Shown piece after piece: positions 50,753 to 60,110 of a stretch of 64,000 bases of DNA (its first letter is position 1; each line of letters starts with the position of its first letter). The notes under the pieces were generated by a model. That model was not told where the DNA came from, did no database searches, and worked only from the letters and a program-made list of their open reading frames with translations. Location of the stretch: NCBI RefSeq assembly GCF_900128975.1, contig NZ_FQVC01000015.1, positions 1 through 64,000 on the forward strand. Direction: 5' to 3'. The translations under genes were made by a program, and so were the position numbers. The DNA is from Devosia limi DSM 17137 (GTDB taxonomy: Bacteria; Pseudomonadota; Alphaproteobacteria; Rhizobiales; Devosiaceae).

Positions 50753-52111
50753 ATGTCCATTCTAGCCAATAAGCCGAAAGTTACCTTCATTGGAGCAGGG
50801 TCTACCGTGTTCATGAAGAACCTGGTGGGCGACATCCTGATGCGGCCAGCACTCGCCAACTCCAGCATTGCCCTAATGGACATTGATCCCATCAGGCTGG
50901 AGGAGAGTGCCGTCATCGCGGGCAAACTGGCCCAGGCCATCGGCAGCAAGGCAACTATCACCACATACTCTGATCAGCGTGCGGCACTTGAAGGCGCCGA
51001 CTTTGTCGTCGTTTGTTTTCAGATCGGCGGATACGATCCGTGCACGATTACAGATTTCGAAGTTCCCAACAGCTTCGGGCTGCGCCAGACAATCGCTGAC
51101 ACACTGGGAATTGGTGGCATCATGCGGGGCCTTCGCACTGTGCCGCATTTGTGGAAAGTCTGTGAGGACATGCTCGAAGTGTGTCCCGGTGCCCTGCTGC
51201 TGCAATATGTGAACCCGATGGCTATCAACACTTGGGCCATCGCAGAGCGCTATCCCACCATTCGCCAGGTTGGCCTGTGCCATTCAGTGCAGGGCACGGC
51301 TCAGGAACTTGCTCACGACCTTCAGATCGATACGGCGACCTTGCGCTATCGGTCAGCGGGCATCAATCACATGGCATTTTTTCTGGAGTTTGAGCAGCGG
51401 CAGACCGACGGTTCATACCGAAACCTCTATCCGGACCTGCTCGCCGGCTACAGGTCCGGCACATTTCCAAGGCGCATGCGCCATCCGCGAAGCCCCAATA
51501 AGGTGCGCTATGAAATGCTGGCTCGCCTCGGCTACTTTGTTACCGAGAGCTCAGAGCATTTTGCAGAATATGTCCCTTACTTCATCAAGGATGGTCGCGC
51601 GGACCTGATCGAGAAGTTTGGCATCCCGCTGGACGAATACCCGAAACGCTGCATTGCGCAGGCCCGGCACTGGCAGGCTGAAGCCGACCGGCTAAAGGCT
51701 GGTACCGCCATTGAGGTTCGTGAAACGCACGAATATGCCGCCGACATCATCAATTCGGTCTGCACCGGCACCCCCAGCGTCGTGTACGGCAATGTCCGCA
51801 ACACCGGCCTTATTACGTCCCTTCCAGATGGATGCGCTGTCGAAGTACCTTGCCTCGTTGATGCCAGCGGCATTCAGCCGACCTATATCGGGGAACTTCC
51901 GCCGCAACTCACCGCGCTGATGCGCACCAACATCAACGTGCAGGAACTGACGGTAAAGGCCCTGATCACCGAAAACCGGGAACACATCTATCACGCCGCA
52001 ATGATGGACCCCCACACTGCCGCCGAACTAGATCTCGATCAGATCTGGTCTCTGGTCGACCAACTGGTCGAGGCGCACGGGGACTGGCTGCCGCGCTGGG
52101 CGCGCGCATAA
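50753..52111 (+). CDS. GH4 glycosidase (alpha-galactosidase/alpha-glucosidase, MelA-like)
   Basis: A 452-residue NAD+- and Mn2+-dependent glycoside hydrolase of family 4. Nucleotide-binding GAGST is at 14-18, NPMAI at 154-158, the metal ligands Cys176-His177 in LCHSVQG and the GINHMAFFL region at 203-211 are intact. GH4 enzymes cleave intracellular glycosides by an oxidation-elimination mechanism. ATG 50753 has AGGAAG upstream. First gene of the operon with the LVIVD protein and a CUT1 importer, so it cleaves the imported sugar. Confidence 0.9.
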   Translation: MSILANKPKVTFIGAGSTVFMKNLVGDILMRPALANSSIALMDIDPIRLEESAVIAGKLAQAIGSKATITTYSDQRAALEGADFVVVCFQIGGYDPCTITDFEVPNSFGLRQTIADTLGIGGIMRGLRTVPHLWKVCEDMLEVCPGALLLQYVNPMAINTWAIAERYPTIRQVGLCHSVQGTAQELAHDLQIDTATLRYRSAGINHMAFFLEFEQRQTDGSYRNLYPDLLAGYRSGTFPRRMRHPRSPNKVRYEMLARLGYFVTESSEHFAEYVPYFIKDGRADLIEKFGIPLDEYPKRCIAQARHWQAEADRLKAGTAIEVRETHEYAADIINSVCTGTPSVVYGNVRNTGLITSLPDGCAVEVPCLVDASGIQPTYIGELPPQLTALMRTNINVQELTVKALITENREHIYHAAMMDPHTAAELDLDQIWSLVDQLVEAHGDWLPRWARA

Positions 52112-52140
52112 CTACGGCTGACAGGAAGAAGGGCAGGGTA

Positions 52141-54222
52141 ATGTCCGAGAACGACACCAACACCTACAACTATCCATATCGGTCGATGACCGATTTCAGC
52201 GATGAGCTGTATCGTCCTGTCTCCGGCCGTCAGTTGGACGTGGCGCCTCTGGGCCTGGGTCCAACCATCGAAGTCGTCGTGGCAGGCGACCACGTCTATG
52301 CGCTGTCTGGTACAAGCCTGAACATACTCGATGCGAAGAGCTTCAAGACAATCGGCAGGCTTGAAGGACTGGTCAGCGCCCGCCAGCTGGCCGTCAACGG
52401 AGGTGTCGCGGTGGTGACGGCGCGCGATTGCGGCGTCTATATCGTCGATACCTCGCGCCCCGAAGCGCCAGCCCTTGTCGCGCTTTATGATCCGGTGGAA
52501 TTTGCCACCGGTGTCCATCTTGCCCGCCCCGACCTGGCCATCCTGAGCTGTCGACATTACGGGCTAGAATTTGTCGATCTGAGCCAGCCGTCCGCGCCGC
52601 GTTTTCTGTCCTCCATACTGGTCGGGGAGGCGCAGTCCGTTGCCAGTGTCGGCACGATTGCCTATGCCGGTGTGTGGTATGAAAAAGAGCTGGTTCTGGT
52701 CGACTTCAGCGACCCTGCGCGCCCGACCATTATTGGCCGCTCGGCCCTCGATGGCTTTGGCGACGGCGTCTATGTGCGGCAGGACCTGGCCTACGTGGCC
52801 ACGGGCCATCACTCCGCGCTGCAACGCGATCCGCGTCATTTCGAGCCAGCCCGGCATATCACCTTCGACATGCTCAAGACTGGTTATGGGCAGGGGCATG
52901 GGATCGAAATCCACAATGTCGCCGACCCGCAAAATCCGCATTGCGTTGCGCGTATCAAGAGCCCGCCGAGCTTCGTCAATTCGCCCGATACCTGGCGCGT
53001 GACGCAGCATGACGGGCTGCTGGTGCATGCCGATGCCGAGAACGGGGTTTTCGTCCACGACCTGACCGATCCCCTGCGGCCGACGCCGCTGGCCTTTGCC
53101 GTATTGCCGCAGCATGAGACGCATCGCCAACTGGCGACCCTGTCGATGCAAAAGGACCGCTATCCCGCAACGGGCATGGCGATAACAGGCAATACGCTGC
53201 TGATCGCCAGCGCGACTTCGGACCTTTACCGGTGCGACCTGACAGCGGCCCGCACCACCAACGACACGCCGCTGACCTCGCCGTTTCCGGTGCGCTATCC
53301 CGATCCCGATATTCCGCAGGCGACCAGTGGCGAAAGCCTGCTCGATACGGAAGGTCAGGTCCATTGGGTCGCCGGTGATGACGAAGTGCTTTTTGCGGCG
53401 GCAGGGAGTGGCGGGCTTTATATGCTCGACGCGGAAAACGGGGATGTGGTCGCCCACCATGACGTTGACGGGATCACGCAGCATGTCTTTGCGGCGCGCG
53501 GGCTTGTCTATGTCTCGCAGGGCACCGGCGGGCTTAGCGTCTGGCAGCGGCGCGGGACGGCGCTTGAGCAGGTCGGCGCGTGGCGCGACGGCGCCGGCAT
53601 AAGGCAGGTCATGATCCCCGAGGCTTTGTCTCTAGGCATTGCCGTGGCTGGCGCGGGCCTTTTTGCCATTCTGGACCTTGCCGATCCCACCGCGCCGCGC
53701 CGCGTTGCCACCCACCCCGTTGGTGGGCTGGTCTATGCGCGGCTTCTGGCCGACGGTCTGGTCGATAGCAGATACGCCATCGGCGCATCGCAGGGCGGTG
53801 GCATCAACTGGTTCGACCTGTCCGACACAGCGCTGGCCGAACAGCGGCCCAGATCGGCTGATGCGCGGCTGTGTCCTATCACCGAAGGGATCACGATCCA
53901 CAATGGTCAGGCGCTGATTTTCCAGGCCGGCGGCTATTACCTCGCCAGCGCAGACCATCCGCAAACCCATTGTGGCGCCGACCATATCGGCGAGCCGGGC
54001 CGCTTCTTCAGCGGCAATCCGCAATCGGTGGGAGCGGACCGGATCGTCGTGACCAATCGCGCCACCGGCAGCGCGCGCATTCTGGACATGACCAATGCCA
54101 ATGCGCCCAGAACGCTGGCCTATCTGCATCTGCCGGGCAATCCCGACCGGCCCATTCGCGTCGGAGACCGGCTGATTTTTCCATGCGGCCGCGCTGGCCT
54201 GCGGGCAGTCCCCTGCCCCTAG
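52141..54222 (+). CDS. large LVIVD-repeat beta-propeller protein, function unknown
   Basis: A 693-residue protein with no signal peptide or membrane segment, so cytoplasmic. It contains many LVIVD-type repeats such as GVYIVDTSRPEAPALVALYD, GLEFVDLSQPSAPRFLSSIL and GIEIHNVADPQNPHCVARIK, plus a second set in the C-terminal half (FAILDLADPTAPRRVAT, ARILDMTNANAPRTLAYL). This implies one or two beta-propellers. There is no recognised catalytic motif. It lies 29 bases after the GH4 gene and before the transporter genes. LVIVD proteins are usually secreted, so the location is unusual. Role in sugar breakdown is inferred only. Confidence 0.82.
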   Translation: MSENDTNTYNYPYRSMTDFSDELYRPVSGRQLDVAPLGLGPTIEVVVAGDHVYALSGTSLNILDAKSFKTIGRLEGLVSARQLAVNGGVAVVTARDCGVYIVDTSRPEAPALVALYDPVEFATGVHLARPDLAILSCRHYGLEFVDLSQPSAPRFLSSILVGEAQSVASVGTIAYAGVWYEKELVLVDFSDPARPTIIGRSALDGFGDGVYVRQDLAYVATGHHSALQRDPRHFEPARHITFDMLKTGYGQGHGIEIHNVADPQNPHCVARIKSPPSFVNSPDTWRVTQHDGLLVHADAENGVFVHDLTDPLRPTPLAFAVLPQHETHRQLATLSMQKDRYPATGMAITGNTLLIASATSDLYRCDLTAARTTNDTPLTSPFPVRYPDPDIPQATSGESLLDTEGQVHWVAGDDEVLFAAAGSGGLYMLDAENGDVVAHHDVDGITQHVFAARGLVYVSQGTGGLSVWQRRGTALEQVGAWRDGAGIRQVMIPEALSLGIAVAGAGLFAILDLADPTAPRRVATHPVGGLVYARLLADGLVDSRYAIGASQGGGINWFDLSDTALAEQRPRSADARLCPITEGITIHNGQALIFQAGGYYLASADHPQTHCGADHIGEPGRFFSGNPQSVGADRIVVTNRATGSARILDMTNANAPRTLAYLHLPGNPDRPIRVGDRLIFPCGRAGLRAVPCP

Positions 54223-54261
54223 CCGCGTTGCGTCAAACCATAAAAACTGGAGGAGAAGACT

Positions 54262-55512
54262 ATGAAGCTAATGAAAAGATCCCTGATCGGCATGTCATCA
54301 CTGGGGATGCTTGTCGCTTTGGCTGGCCCCGCCTTTGCCGAAGTGACGTTGCGCCTCTCGATCTGGGACGCCAACCAGAAGCCGGCGCTTGACCAGATCA
54401 CCGCCCGCTTCTCGGAAGAAAACCCCGACATCAAGGTATCCATCGAAGTGGTGCCGCGCTCGGACTATGTCACCAAGCTCGAAACCTCGATCGTGGGCCG
54501 CAATGCGCCGGACGTGTTCTGGAACGCGCTGCCGGACCGGTTTCTGGAACTGGCGCGTTCGGGCCTCATCGAGAACCTCGATGAGCGGATCAAGGCCGAT
54601 GGCGTCGATCTGAGCCCCATCGCGCCGGCTCTGCTCGAAGCCTTCACCTATGAAGGCTCGCTCTACGCCATTCCCAAGGATTTCGACACCGTTGGCCTGT
54701 GGTACAACAAGGCGCTGTTCGACGCTGCGGGCGTGGCCTACCCCGATGACAGCTGGACCTGGGAAACCCTGCGTGAAAACGCCAAGAAGCTCACCAACCC
54801 CAGCAAGGGCGTCTATGGCTTCGTGGTCAATGCGGGCACGCGCGCCGGCTATTACAACTTCATCGCACAGAATGCCGGGGACGTTCTCACCGACGATCTC
54901 AAGTCCGGTTTTGACCAGCCAGAGACAGCGGCCGCCGTGCAGTTCATGGCCGACCTCATCCTGGTGGACAAGGTTTCGCCCACCGTGCAGCAGACCGAAG
55001 AGGTCAATGCCCAGACCCGCTTCAAGACCGGGCAGGCCGCGATGATCCTTGATGGTTCGTGGCGTGCGCGTGAATTCGCCGACGATCCCTACACGCTCGA
55101 AAACGCCAATATCGCCGTGCTGCCGCAGGGCACGGTCCGGGCGAGCAGCTCGGGCACTTTGGGCTATTCGATCTATTCGGGTTCCGAGCATAAGGAAGAA
55201 GCCTGGGACCTGCTGAAATTCCTCGCTAGCCCGGAAGCCGCGCAGATTCAGGCCTCGGCCGGCGCGGTGATCCCCTCGCATATGGATCAGGCCCAGATCT
55301 GGGTCGACGCCATTCCGCAGTTCAACCTGCAGGCCTTCCTCGACATGGTGGACTATGCCGAAGTGGTTGCCCACTCGTTCAATACGCCCGGCTGGTCCAG
55401 CATAATGAACCAGGAGCTAAAGAAGGCTCTGGCGGGTGACGTGTCGGTGGATGAGGCAACGAGCCTTGTGGCCACGAAGATGAACGAGGTTCTCGCCTCG
55501 GAAGGCAAATAA
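54262..55512 (+). CDS. sugar ABC transporter substrate-binding protein (CUT1)
   Basis: A 416-residue periplasmic family-1 binding protein. Signal peptide ends near GPAFAE; LRLSIWDANQKPALDQITARF and AMILDGSWRAREF plus TLGYSIYSGSEHKEEAWDLLKFLASPEA are typical. It feeds the two permeases that follow; the ligand is probably an alpha-galactoside or alpha-glucoside, to fit the GH4 enzyme. Confidence 0.9.
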   Translation: MKLMKRSLIGMSSLGMLVALAGPAFAEVTLRLSIWDANQKPALDQITARFSEENPDIKVSIEVVPRSDYVTKLETSIVGRNAPDVFWNALPDRFLELARSGLIENLDERIKADGVDLSPIAPALLEAFTYEGSLYAIPKDFDTVGLWYNKALFDAAGVAYPDDSWTWETLRENAKKLTNPSKGVYGFVVNAGTRAGYYNFIAQNAGDVLTDDLKSGFDQPETAAAVQFMADLILVDKVSPTVQQTEEVNAQTRFKTGQAAMILDGSWRAREFADDPYTLENANIAVLPQGTVRASSSGTLGYSIYSGSEHKEEAWDLLKFLASPEAAQIQASAGAVIPSHMDQAQIWVDAIPQFNLQAFLDMVDYAEVVAHSFNTPGWSSIMNQELKKALAGDVSVDEATSLVATKMNEVLASEGK

Positions 55513-55513
55513 G

Positions 55514-56422
55514 ATGCTTACGCCAGCGACCACACGGAAAGACCGATATGACCGGCAGGAGGTCCTTTGGGGCTATCTGCTGATCGGTCCCACCCTTCTG
55601 GGCATATCGCTCTTCGCGCTGTGGCCGCTGGTGCAGTCGGTTTATCTGAGCTTCACCTCCTGGGGGGTGTTCGGACAGGTTCAGTGGGTGGGCGGGGAAA
55701 ACTACGCCCGCCTGCTGGCCGACCCCGAAGTCTATGCGACACTGCGCAACACCATCATCCTAGCTGTCACCTCTGTCGTGGGTAGCGTCCTGATTGCCAC
55801 CCTTCTGGCGGTGTTGCTCAATGTGGGTGTGCGCGGGACGAGCGTTTATCGCGTGCTGCTGTTCCTGCCCGTCGTCACCATGCCCGCCGCTTCGGCCATG
55901 GTCTGGAAATGGCTCTACAACAGCGATTTCGGCCTGCTCAACAGCATGCTGGCTAATTTCGGCATCATCGGTCCTGCCTGGATCACCGACAAGGCCTTTG
56001 CCCTGTGGTCCGTCGCCATAGTCTGCATCTGGAACGAGATCGGCATCAGCATGATCATCCTGCTTGCGGGCCTGCAGGGTGTGCCGCGCTCGCTGCATGA
56101 AGCCGCGCATCTGGATGGGGCGGGGCCGGTTGCCACATTTTTCTACGTCACCCTGCCTTTGCTCACGCCGACCCTGTTTTTCGTCACGGTGACCTCGATC
56201 ATCAGCGCCTTCCAGATGTTCGACATAATCTACCTGATGATCGGGCCCGAGGGTTATGCGCTCGAGAGCACGCAGACACTCATCTTCCTGTTCTACGAAC
56301 AGGGCTTCATCCACGGGAGCAAGGGCTATGCCGCGGCTATCGTGCTCTTGCTGTTCCTCATCATTGCGCTGGTGACGGCGTTCCAATTCTGGCTACAGAA
56401 GCGCTGGGTGCATTACGAATGA
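55514..56422 (+). CDS. sugar ABC transporter permease (MalF type)
   Basis: A 302-residue inner-membrane permease with six hydrophobic helices. The EAA motif LHEAAHLDGAGPVATFFYVTLPLLTP is clear. It starts one base after the binding-protein stop and overlaps the next permease by four bases. Confidence 0.92.
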   Translation: MLTPATTRKDRYDRQEVLWGYLLIGPTLLGISLFALWPLVQSVYLSFTSWGVFGQVQWVGGENYARLLADPEVYATLRNTIILAVTSVVGSVLIATLLAVLLNVGVRGTSVYRVLLFLPVVTMPAASAMVWKWLYNSDFGLLNSMLANFGIIGPAWITDKAFALWSVAIVCIWNEIGISMIILLAGLQGVPRSLHEAAHLDGAGPVATFFYVTLPLLTPTLFFVTVTSIISAFQMFDIIYLMIGPEGYALESTQTLIFLFYEQGFIHGSKGYAAAIVLLLFLIIALVTAFQFWLQKRWVHYE

Positions 56423-57255
56423 ACACGACACGTTTTCCAATCAATCCGGGCCGCATTCTCGTCCATGTCGTGCTCATCACGATTTCCGCGGTTATGGTCG
56501 TGCCCTTTGTCTGGATGGTGCTGACCGCATTCAAGTCCATGTCCGAGGCAACGGCGATCCCGGTGCAGATCTTTCCCTCGCAGTTGCGCTGGGAGAATTT
56601 CCTGACGCTGTTCAACAGCTTCAACTTCGGCAACATGTATCTCAATTCGATGGTCTCGACGCTGCTGCGCGTCACGGCCCAGGTCAGCTTCTGTGCCATG
56701 GCGGGCTATGCCTTTGCCCGGCTCCGCTTTCCCGGACGCGACATGCTGTTCGCCATCGTGCTGTCGGTCATGATGGTCCCGCCGGTGCTCTACATCATCC
56801 CAAAATTCCTGCTGATGACACAGCTTGGCTGGGTCAATACGCTGCAGGGGTTCGTCGTGCCCGGCTTTACCAGCGCTTTCGGCACATTCCTGCTGCGCCA
56901 GTTTTTCAAATCGCTGCCCAATGAGCTTGCCGAAGCCGCCAAGCTCGATGGCTGCGGCCCGTTCCGCACCTTTTTCTGGATCATGCTGCCGCTCGCCAAA
57001 CCGGGCATCGTCGCCTTTGGCATTTTCTCGATCCTGTGGTCGTGGAACGAGCTGCTCTGGCCGCTGATCATCCTCAACTCACCCGACAAGATGACGCTTT
57101 CGGTCGGGCTGGCGACGATGGAGGGCGAGTACGTCAGCAACTACCCGGCCATGATGGCGGGTGCCGTGCTGGCCGTCCTGCCGATGATCGCCATGTTTTT
57201 CTTCTTCCAGCGTCAGTTCATCGAGGGCATCGCCTTGACGGGATCCAAGGGCTGA
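56419..57255 (+). CDS. sugar ABC transporter permease (MalG type)
   Basis: A 278-residue inner-membrane permease; six helices and the EAA motif ELAEAAKLDGCGPFRTFFWIMLPLAKPG. It pairs with the MalF-type permease. A short spacer with GC-rich hairpins follows before the ATPase gene. Confidence 0.92.
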   Translation: MNTTRFPINPGRILVHVVLITISAVMVVPFVWMVLTAFKSMSEATAIPVQIFPSQLRWENFLTLFNSFNFGNMYLNSMVSTLLRVTAQVSFCAMAGYAFARLRFPGRDMLFAIVLSVMMVPPVLYIIPKFLLMTQLGWVNTLQGFVVPGFTSAFGTFLLRQFFKSLPNELAEAAKLDGCGPFRTFFWIMLPLAKPGIVAFGIFSILWSWNELLWPLIILNSPDKMTLSVGLATMEGEYVSNYPAMMAGAVLAVLPMIAMFFFFQRQFIEGIALTGSKG

Positions 57256-57368
57256 CCAGGCCGAAAGCCCCGGAGCAAACCAGTGGCGGACATGGGCAAT
57301 GCGGGCCGGGCGCCCGCTGGCAGCCCCTTCGCCAAGACAGCGGGAAACCCGCATGAGGATCAGAATAA

Positions 57369-58409
57369 ATGGCAACAGTCACCATCAACGAGATCGACAA
57401 GCATTATGGCGAGTTCCATGCCCTCAAAGGAGTATCGGTCGACATAGATGACGGCGAATTTGTCGTTCTGGTCGGTCCTTCCGGATGCGGAAAATCAACG
57501 CTGCTGCGCATGATTGCGGGACTTGAAGGCATTAACGCCGGCGAAATCAGCATCGGCCGTCAGGTTATCAACGACCTTCCCCCCACCAAGCGCGATATCG
57601 CCATGGTGTTCCAGAACTACGCGCTCTACCCGCATATGACCGTCGAGCAGAATATGAGCTTTTCGCTCAAGCTCAAAGGCGTGGCGAAATCCGAAATCAG
57701 GGCGAAGGTCGATTACGCAGCCCAGATTTTGGGGCTCGAGAAGCTGCTCGACCGCCACCCTCGCCAGCTTTCGGGCGGGCAGCGCCAGCGTGTGGCGATG
57801 GGGCGCGCCATCGTGCGCAATCCGCAGGTTTTTCTCTTCGATGAGCCGCTGTCCAATCTCGACGCCAAGCTGCGCGTGCAGATGCGCGCCGAAATCAAGG
57901 AACTGCATCAGCGCCTCAGGACCACTACCATCTATGTCACCCACGATCAGGTCGAAGCCATGACTATGGCCGACAAGATCGTTGTGATGCGCGATGGCAT
58001 TATCGAGCAGGTGGGCACGCCACTCGACCTCTACGATCGCCCGCTCAATACCTTCGTGGCCGGCTTCATCGGATCGCCATCGATGAACTTCATCAACGGT
58101 GAAATGACACAGGCCGGCTTCCTCACCGTCGACGGCATCTTGCTGCCCTGCAGCAACATGGATCCTCAAGCTAAGGTCTACGGCATCCGGCCCGAACACC
58201 TTCGTCTTGACCCTGACGGCATCGAGATTGAAGTTGTGGTTTTGGAACCCACAGGTTCGGAGACACAGGTTATTGGTCGGCTCGGTGCGCAGCCTATCGT
58301 AGGAATGTTCCGTGAGCGCATCACCTCACGTCCTGGGACCAGGTTGAAGGTTTCTCCTGACACCTCAATGGTTCACCTGTTCGACCAGGCCGGCAATCGC
58401 CTGAATTGA
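57369..58409 (+). CDS. sugar ABC transporter ATPase (UgpC/MsmK type)
   Basis: A 346-residue ATPase: Walker [11 protein letters not shown]-loop FQNYALYPH, signature [15 protein letters not shown] and Walker [17 protein letters not shown], then a C-terminal OB-fold regulatory domain. It powers the CUT1 importer. A small stem GCGGG-AAA-CCCGC (57340-57352) lies just before the start. Last gene of the operon. Confidence 0.93.
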   Translation: MATVTINEIDKHYGEFHALKGVSVDIDDGEFVVLVGPSGCGKSTLLRMIAGLEGINAGEISIGRQVINDLPPTKRDIAMVFQNYALYPHMTVEQNMSFSLKLKGVAKSEIRAKVDYAAQILGLEKLLDRHPRQLSGGQRQRVAMGRAIVRNPQVFLFDEPLSNLDAKLRVQMRAEIKELHQRLRTTTIYVTHDQVEAMTMADKIVVMRDGIIEQVGTPLDLYDRPLNTFVAGFIGSPSMNFINGEMTQAGFLTVDGILLPCSNMDPQAKVYGIRPEHLRLDPDGIEIEVVVLEPTGSETQVIGRLGAQPIVGMFRERITSRPGTRLKVSPDTSMVHLFDQAGNRLN

Positions 58410-58956
58410 CCGCCAGCCAGCTTCCGAGCGTCCGCTATCAACGGTCCGTTGGCAAAAGCAGCCAGTCCGTAGTCCACCCCGAAGGCGACGGTCTGCAGCC
58501 GACCCCATTTCGGCCGTTCAGCGCCAGATCGCGAAATCCCCAAAGCCGCCGTTGTTTTCGGCAGGGCGGCAATCGCTGCGCTCCCCTTGCCAGTCGCTCG
58601 AACTTTGGCAAGTTCCCCCTGCGCAAGTCTTTAGCTTTGGCAGTGAATTCCTGGAGCTGACTGTACGTTAACGCGAACTAGGGCTACCGCGCACTTTGAG
58701 GCGCCTTCATTTCTACCCGGATTCCGTGGATCGTTGCACCCGAAGCATTGAAGACCCGGCCCGCCGGCTGCGGTGCCATGTTGACCACAAGACAGCCTTG
58801 GCCGTCCCATTTTTCGCTGGCACGGATCACATTCCGATTGTCCGGCCATTGTGTGCCATCCGGCGCATAATTATGCACCGGCCCGCCCACCTGATCGAAA
58901 ACGAACACTGACGGCCACCGGTGATGGTGCACCGATGCCGCAAAGAATTGCGGTGG
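58410..58956. other. gap with a possible gene remnant on the minus strand
   Basis: No intact gene in 547 bases. On the minus strand 58684-58950 is an open frame without a good start, encoding FFAASVHHHRWPSVFVFDQVGG, then PVHNYAPDGTQWPDN and GATIHGIRVEMKAP up to a stop. It looks protein-like but has no family I know and is cut off at its N-terminus, so it may be a decayed C-terminal end. Confidence 0.35.
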
Positions 58957-59895
58957 TCAGGTGCGCATGTCGGAGGCGCGATACCCGGGGGCACTTACGA
59001 ACTGCTGGTAGTGCTTACACATGTCATCGATCAATTGCATAATGCGCGGCGTACGGTGGCGGTGTGCGGGATAAACGACGAAAACCGGGGTGTTCTCGGA
59101 GCGCAACTCTGGCAGCACCGGGATAAGGACGCCGTTCTGGACTTCGCGCTGCACGAAGAAATCCGGCAGGTAGCCTAGCGTGCAGTTTTCCACCACCAGG
59201 TATTTCGCCATCCAGTATTCGTTGACGTGAAACTTGGGCCGCGGGGACAGATGGATGGAGGCGTTGTTCTCTCGCAAGATCCAGCGCTCCGGCAGTCCGT
59301 TGCGCAAATAGATCACTGCGTCGGACATGTTTACATCCTCATGCGTTTTCGGCGCGCCGTGTCGGGCAATATATTCTGCGCCAGCATACAACCCGAACGA
59401 AACGTCGCCCATCTTGCGGCGGAGCAGATTTGAGGGGGGCGGATCACCAACAAAGATCATGCAGTCGAAATCGAACTGCCCGGCCATGATCTTGTCGTTG
59501 GGATAGACCTGCAGGTCAAAATCAAGTTTGGGGTTCTTGGCCGAGTAATGAATGGCCGCCGCGCCAATCAACGACGTGCCGAAGGCAGAACTTGCAACGA
59601 TGCGTATTCGTCCGCTGATGTCGGAATGCGCCCGCTGGGCGGCGTTTGTGGCGTTTTCGTACGATTCGAAGATAAGCGCGGCGTGGTCGAGAAATTCCTT
59701 TCCCGCATCGGTGAGTTCGAGGCCCTTGGCCTTGCGGACGAACAGCTGGACCTGCAGGGAATCCTCGAGCCGCCGCAGGTGATGGCTGAGGGTTGCCTTG
59801 GGTAAATTGTACAGCACCGCAGCCCGCGAAATGCTGCCCGCGCTGGCAATTCCCATGAAGCTTTTTACGTCTCTCAGCTCGTAGCCTTCAATCAT
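58957..59895 (-). CDS. LysR-family transcriptional regulator
   Basis: A 312-residue regulator. HTH at residues about 5-65 (VKSFMGIASAGSISRAAVLYNLPKATLSHHLRRLEDSLQVQLFVR) and a substrate-binding domain from 90 on (IRIVASSAFGTSLIGAAAIHY). It is divergent from the BMP-type ABC importer with 215 bases between starts, and likely controls it. Confidence 0.9.
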   Translation of the reverse strand: MIEGYELRDVKSFMGIASAGSISRAAVLYNLPKATLSHHLRRLEDSLQVQLFVRKAKGLELTDAGKEFLDHAALIFESYENATNAAQRAHSDISGRIRIVASSAFGTSLIGAAAIHYSAKNPKLDFDLQVYPNDKIMAGQFDFDCMIFVGDPPPSNLLRRKMGDVSFGLYAGAEYIARHGAPKTHEDVNMSDAVIYLRNGLPERWILRENNASIHLSPRPKFHVNEYWMAKYLVVENCTLGYLPDFFVQREVQNGVLIPVLPELRSENTPVFVVYPAHRHRTPRIMQLIDDMCKHYQQFVSAPGYRASDMRT

Positions 59896-59899
59896 CAGC

Positions 59900-59915
59900 G
59901 TTCAACTTTCTGAAC
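59900..59915. promoter_or_regulatory. candidate LysR operator next to lysR
   Basis: GTTCA-N6-TGAAC is a dyad 5-20 bases from the lysR start. Partial copies follow (GTTCATTAATCAAC at 59921-59934 and ATTGAACG at 59963-59970), giving repeated GTTCA/TGAAC half-sites across the divergent promoter. Confidence 0.4.
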
Positions 59916-60110
59916 GAGAGGTTCATTAATCAACTCTATCTTGGAGCCTAGTGGGACATATGATTGAACGAAAGAAGAATAAAAACGGGTAAACGAAAAG
60001 GGTACTCGTGGAGGACGCGCAATGCCGCAACGGGACGCATTCTACGGTGGATTCTGCCAGGGTTCCGCCGTGACGAAAGGATTTTCGAAACGGTTTTTGG
60101 ACAGGGCTGA

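Noticed and set aside
52564-53484. A 306-codon minus-strand open frame inside the LVIVD gene
   Set aside because: Composition is Arg/His-rich and featureless, whereas the plus strand carries regular LVIVD repeats.
54298-55374. A 358-codon minus-strand open frame opposite the sugar-binding protein
   Set aside because: The plus strand encodes a binding protein with signal peptide; the antisense frame has no recognisable domain.
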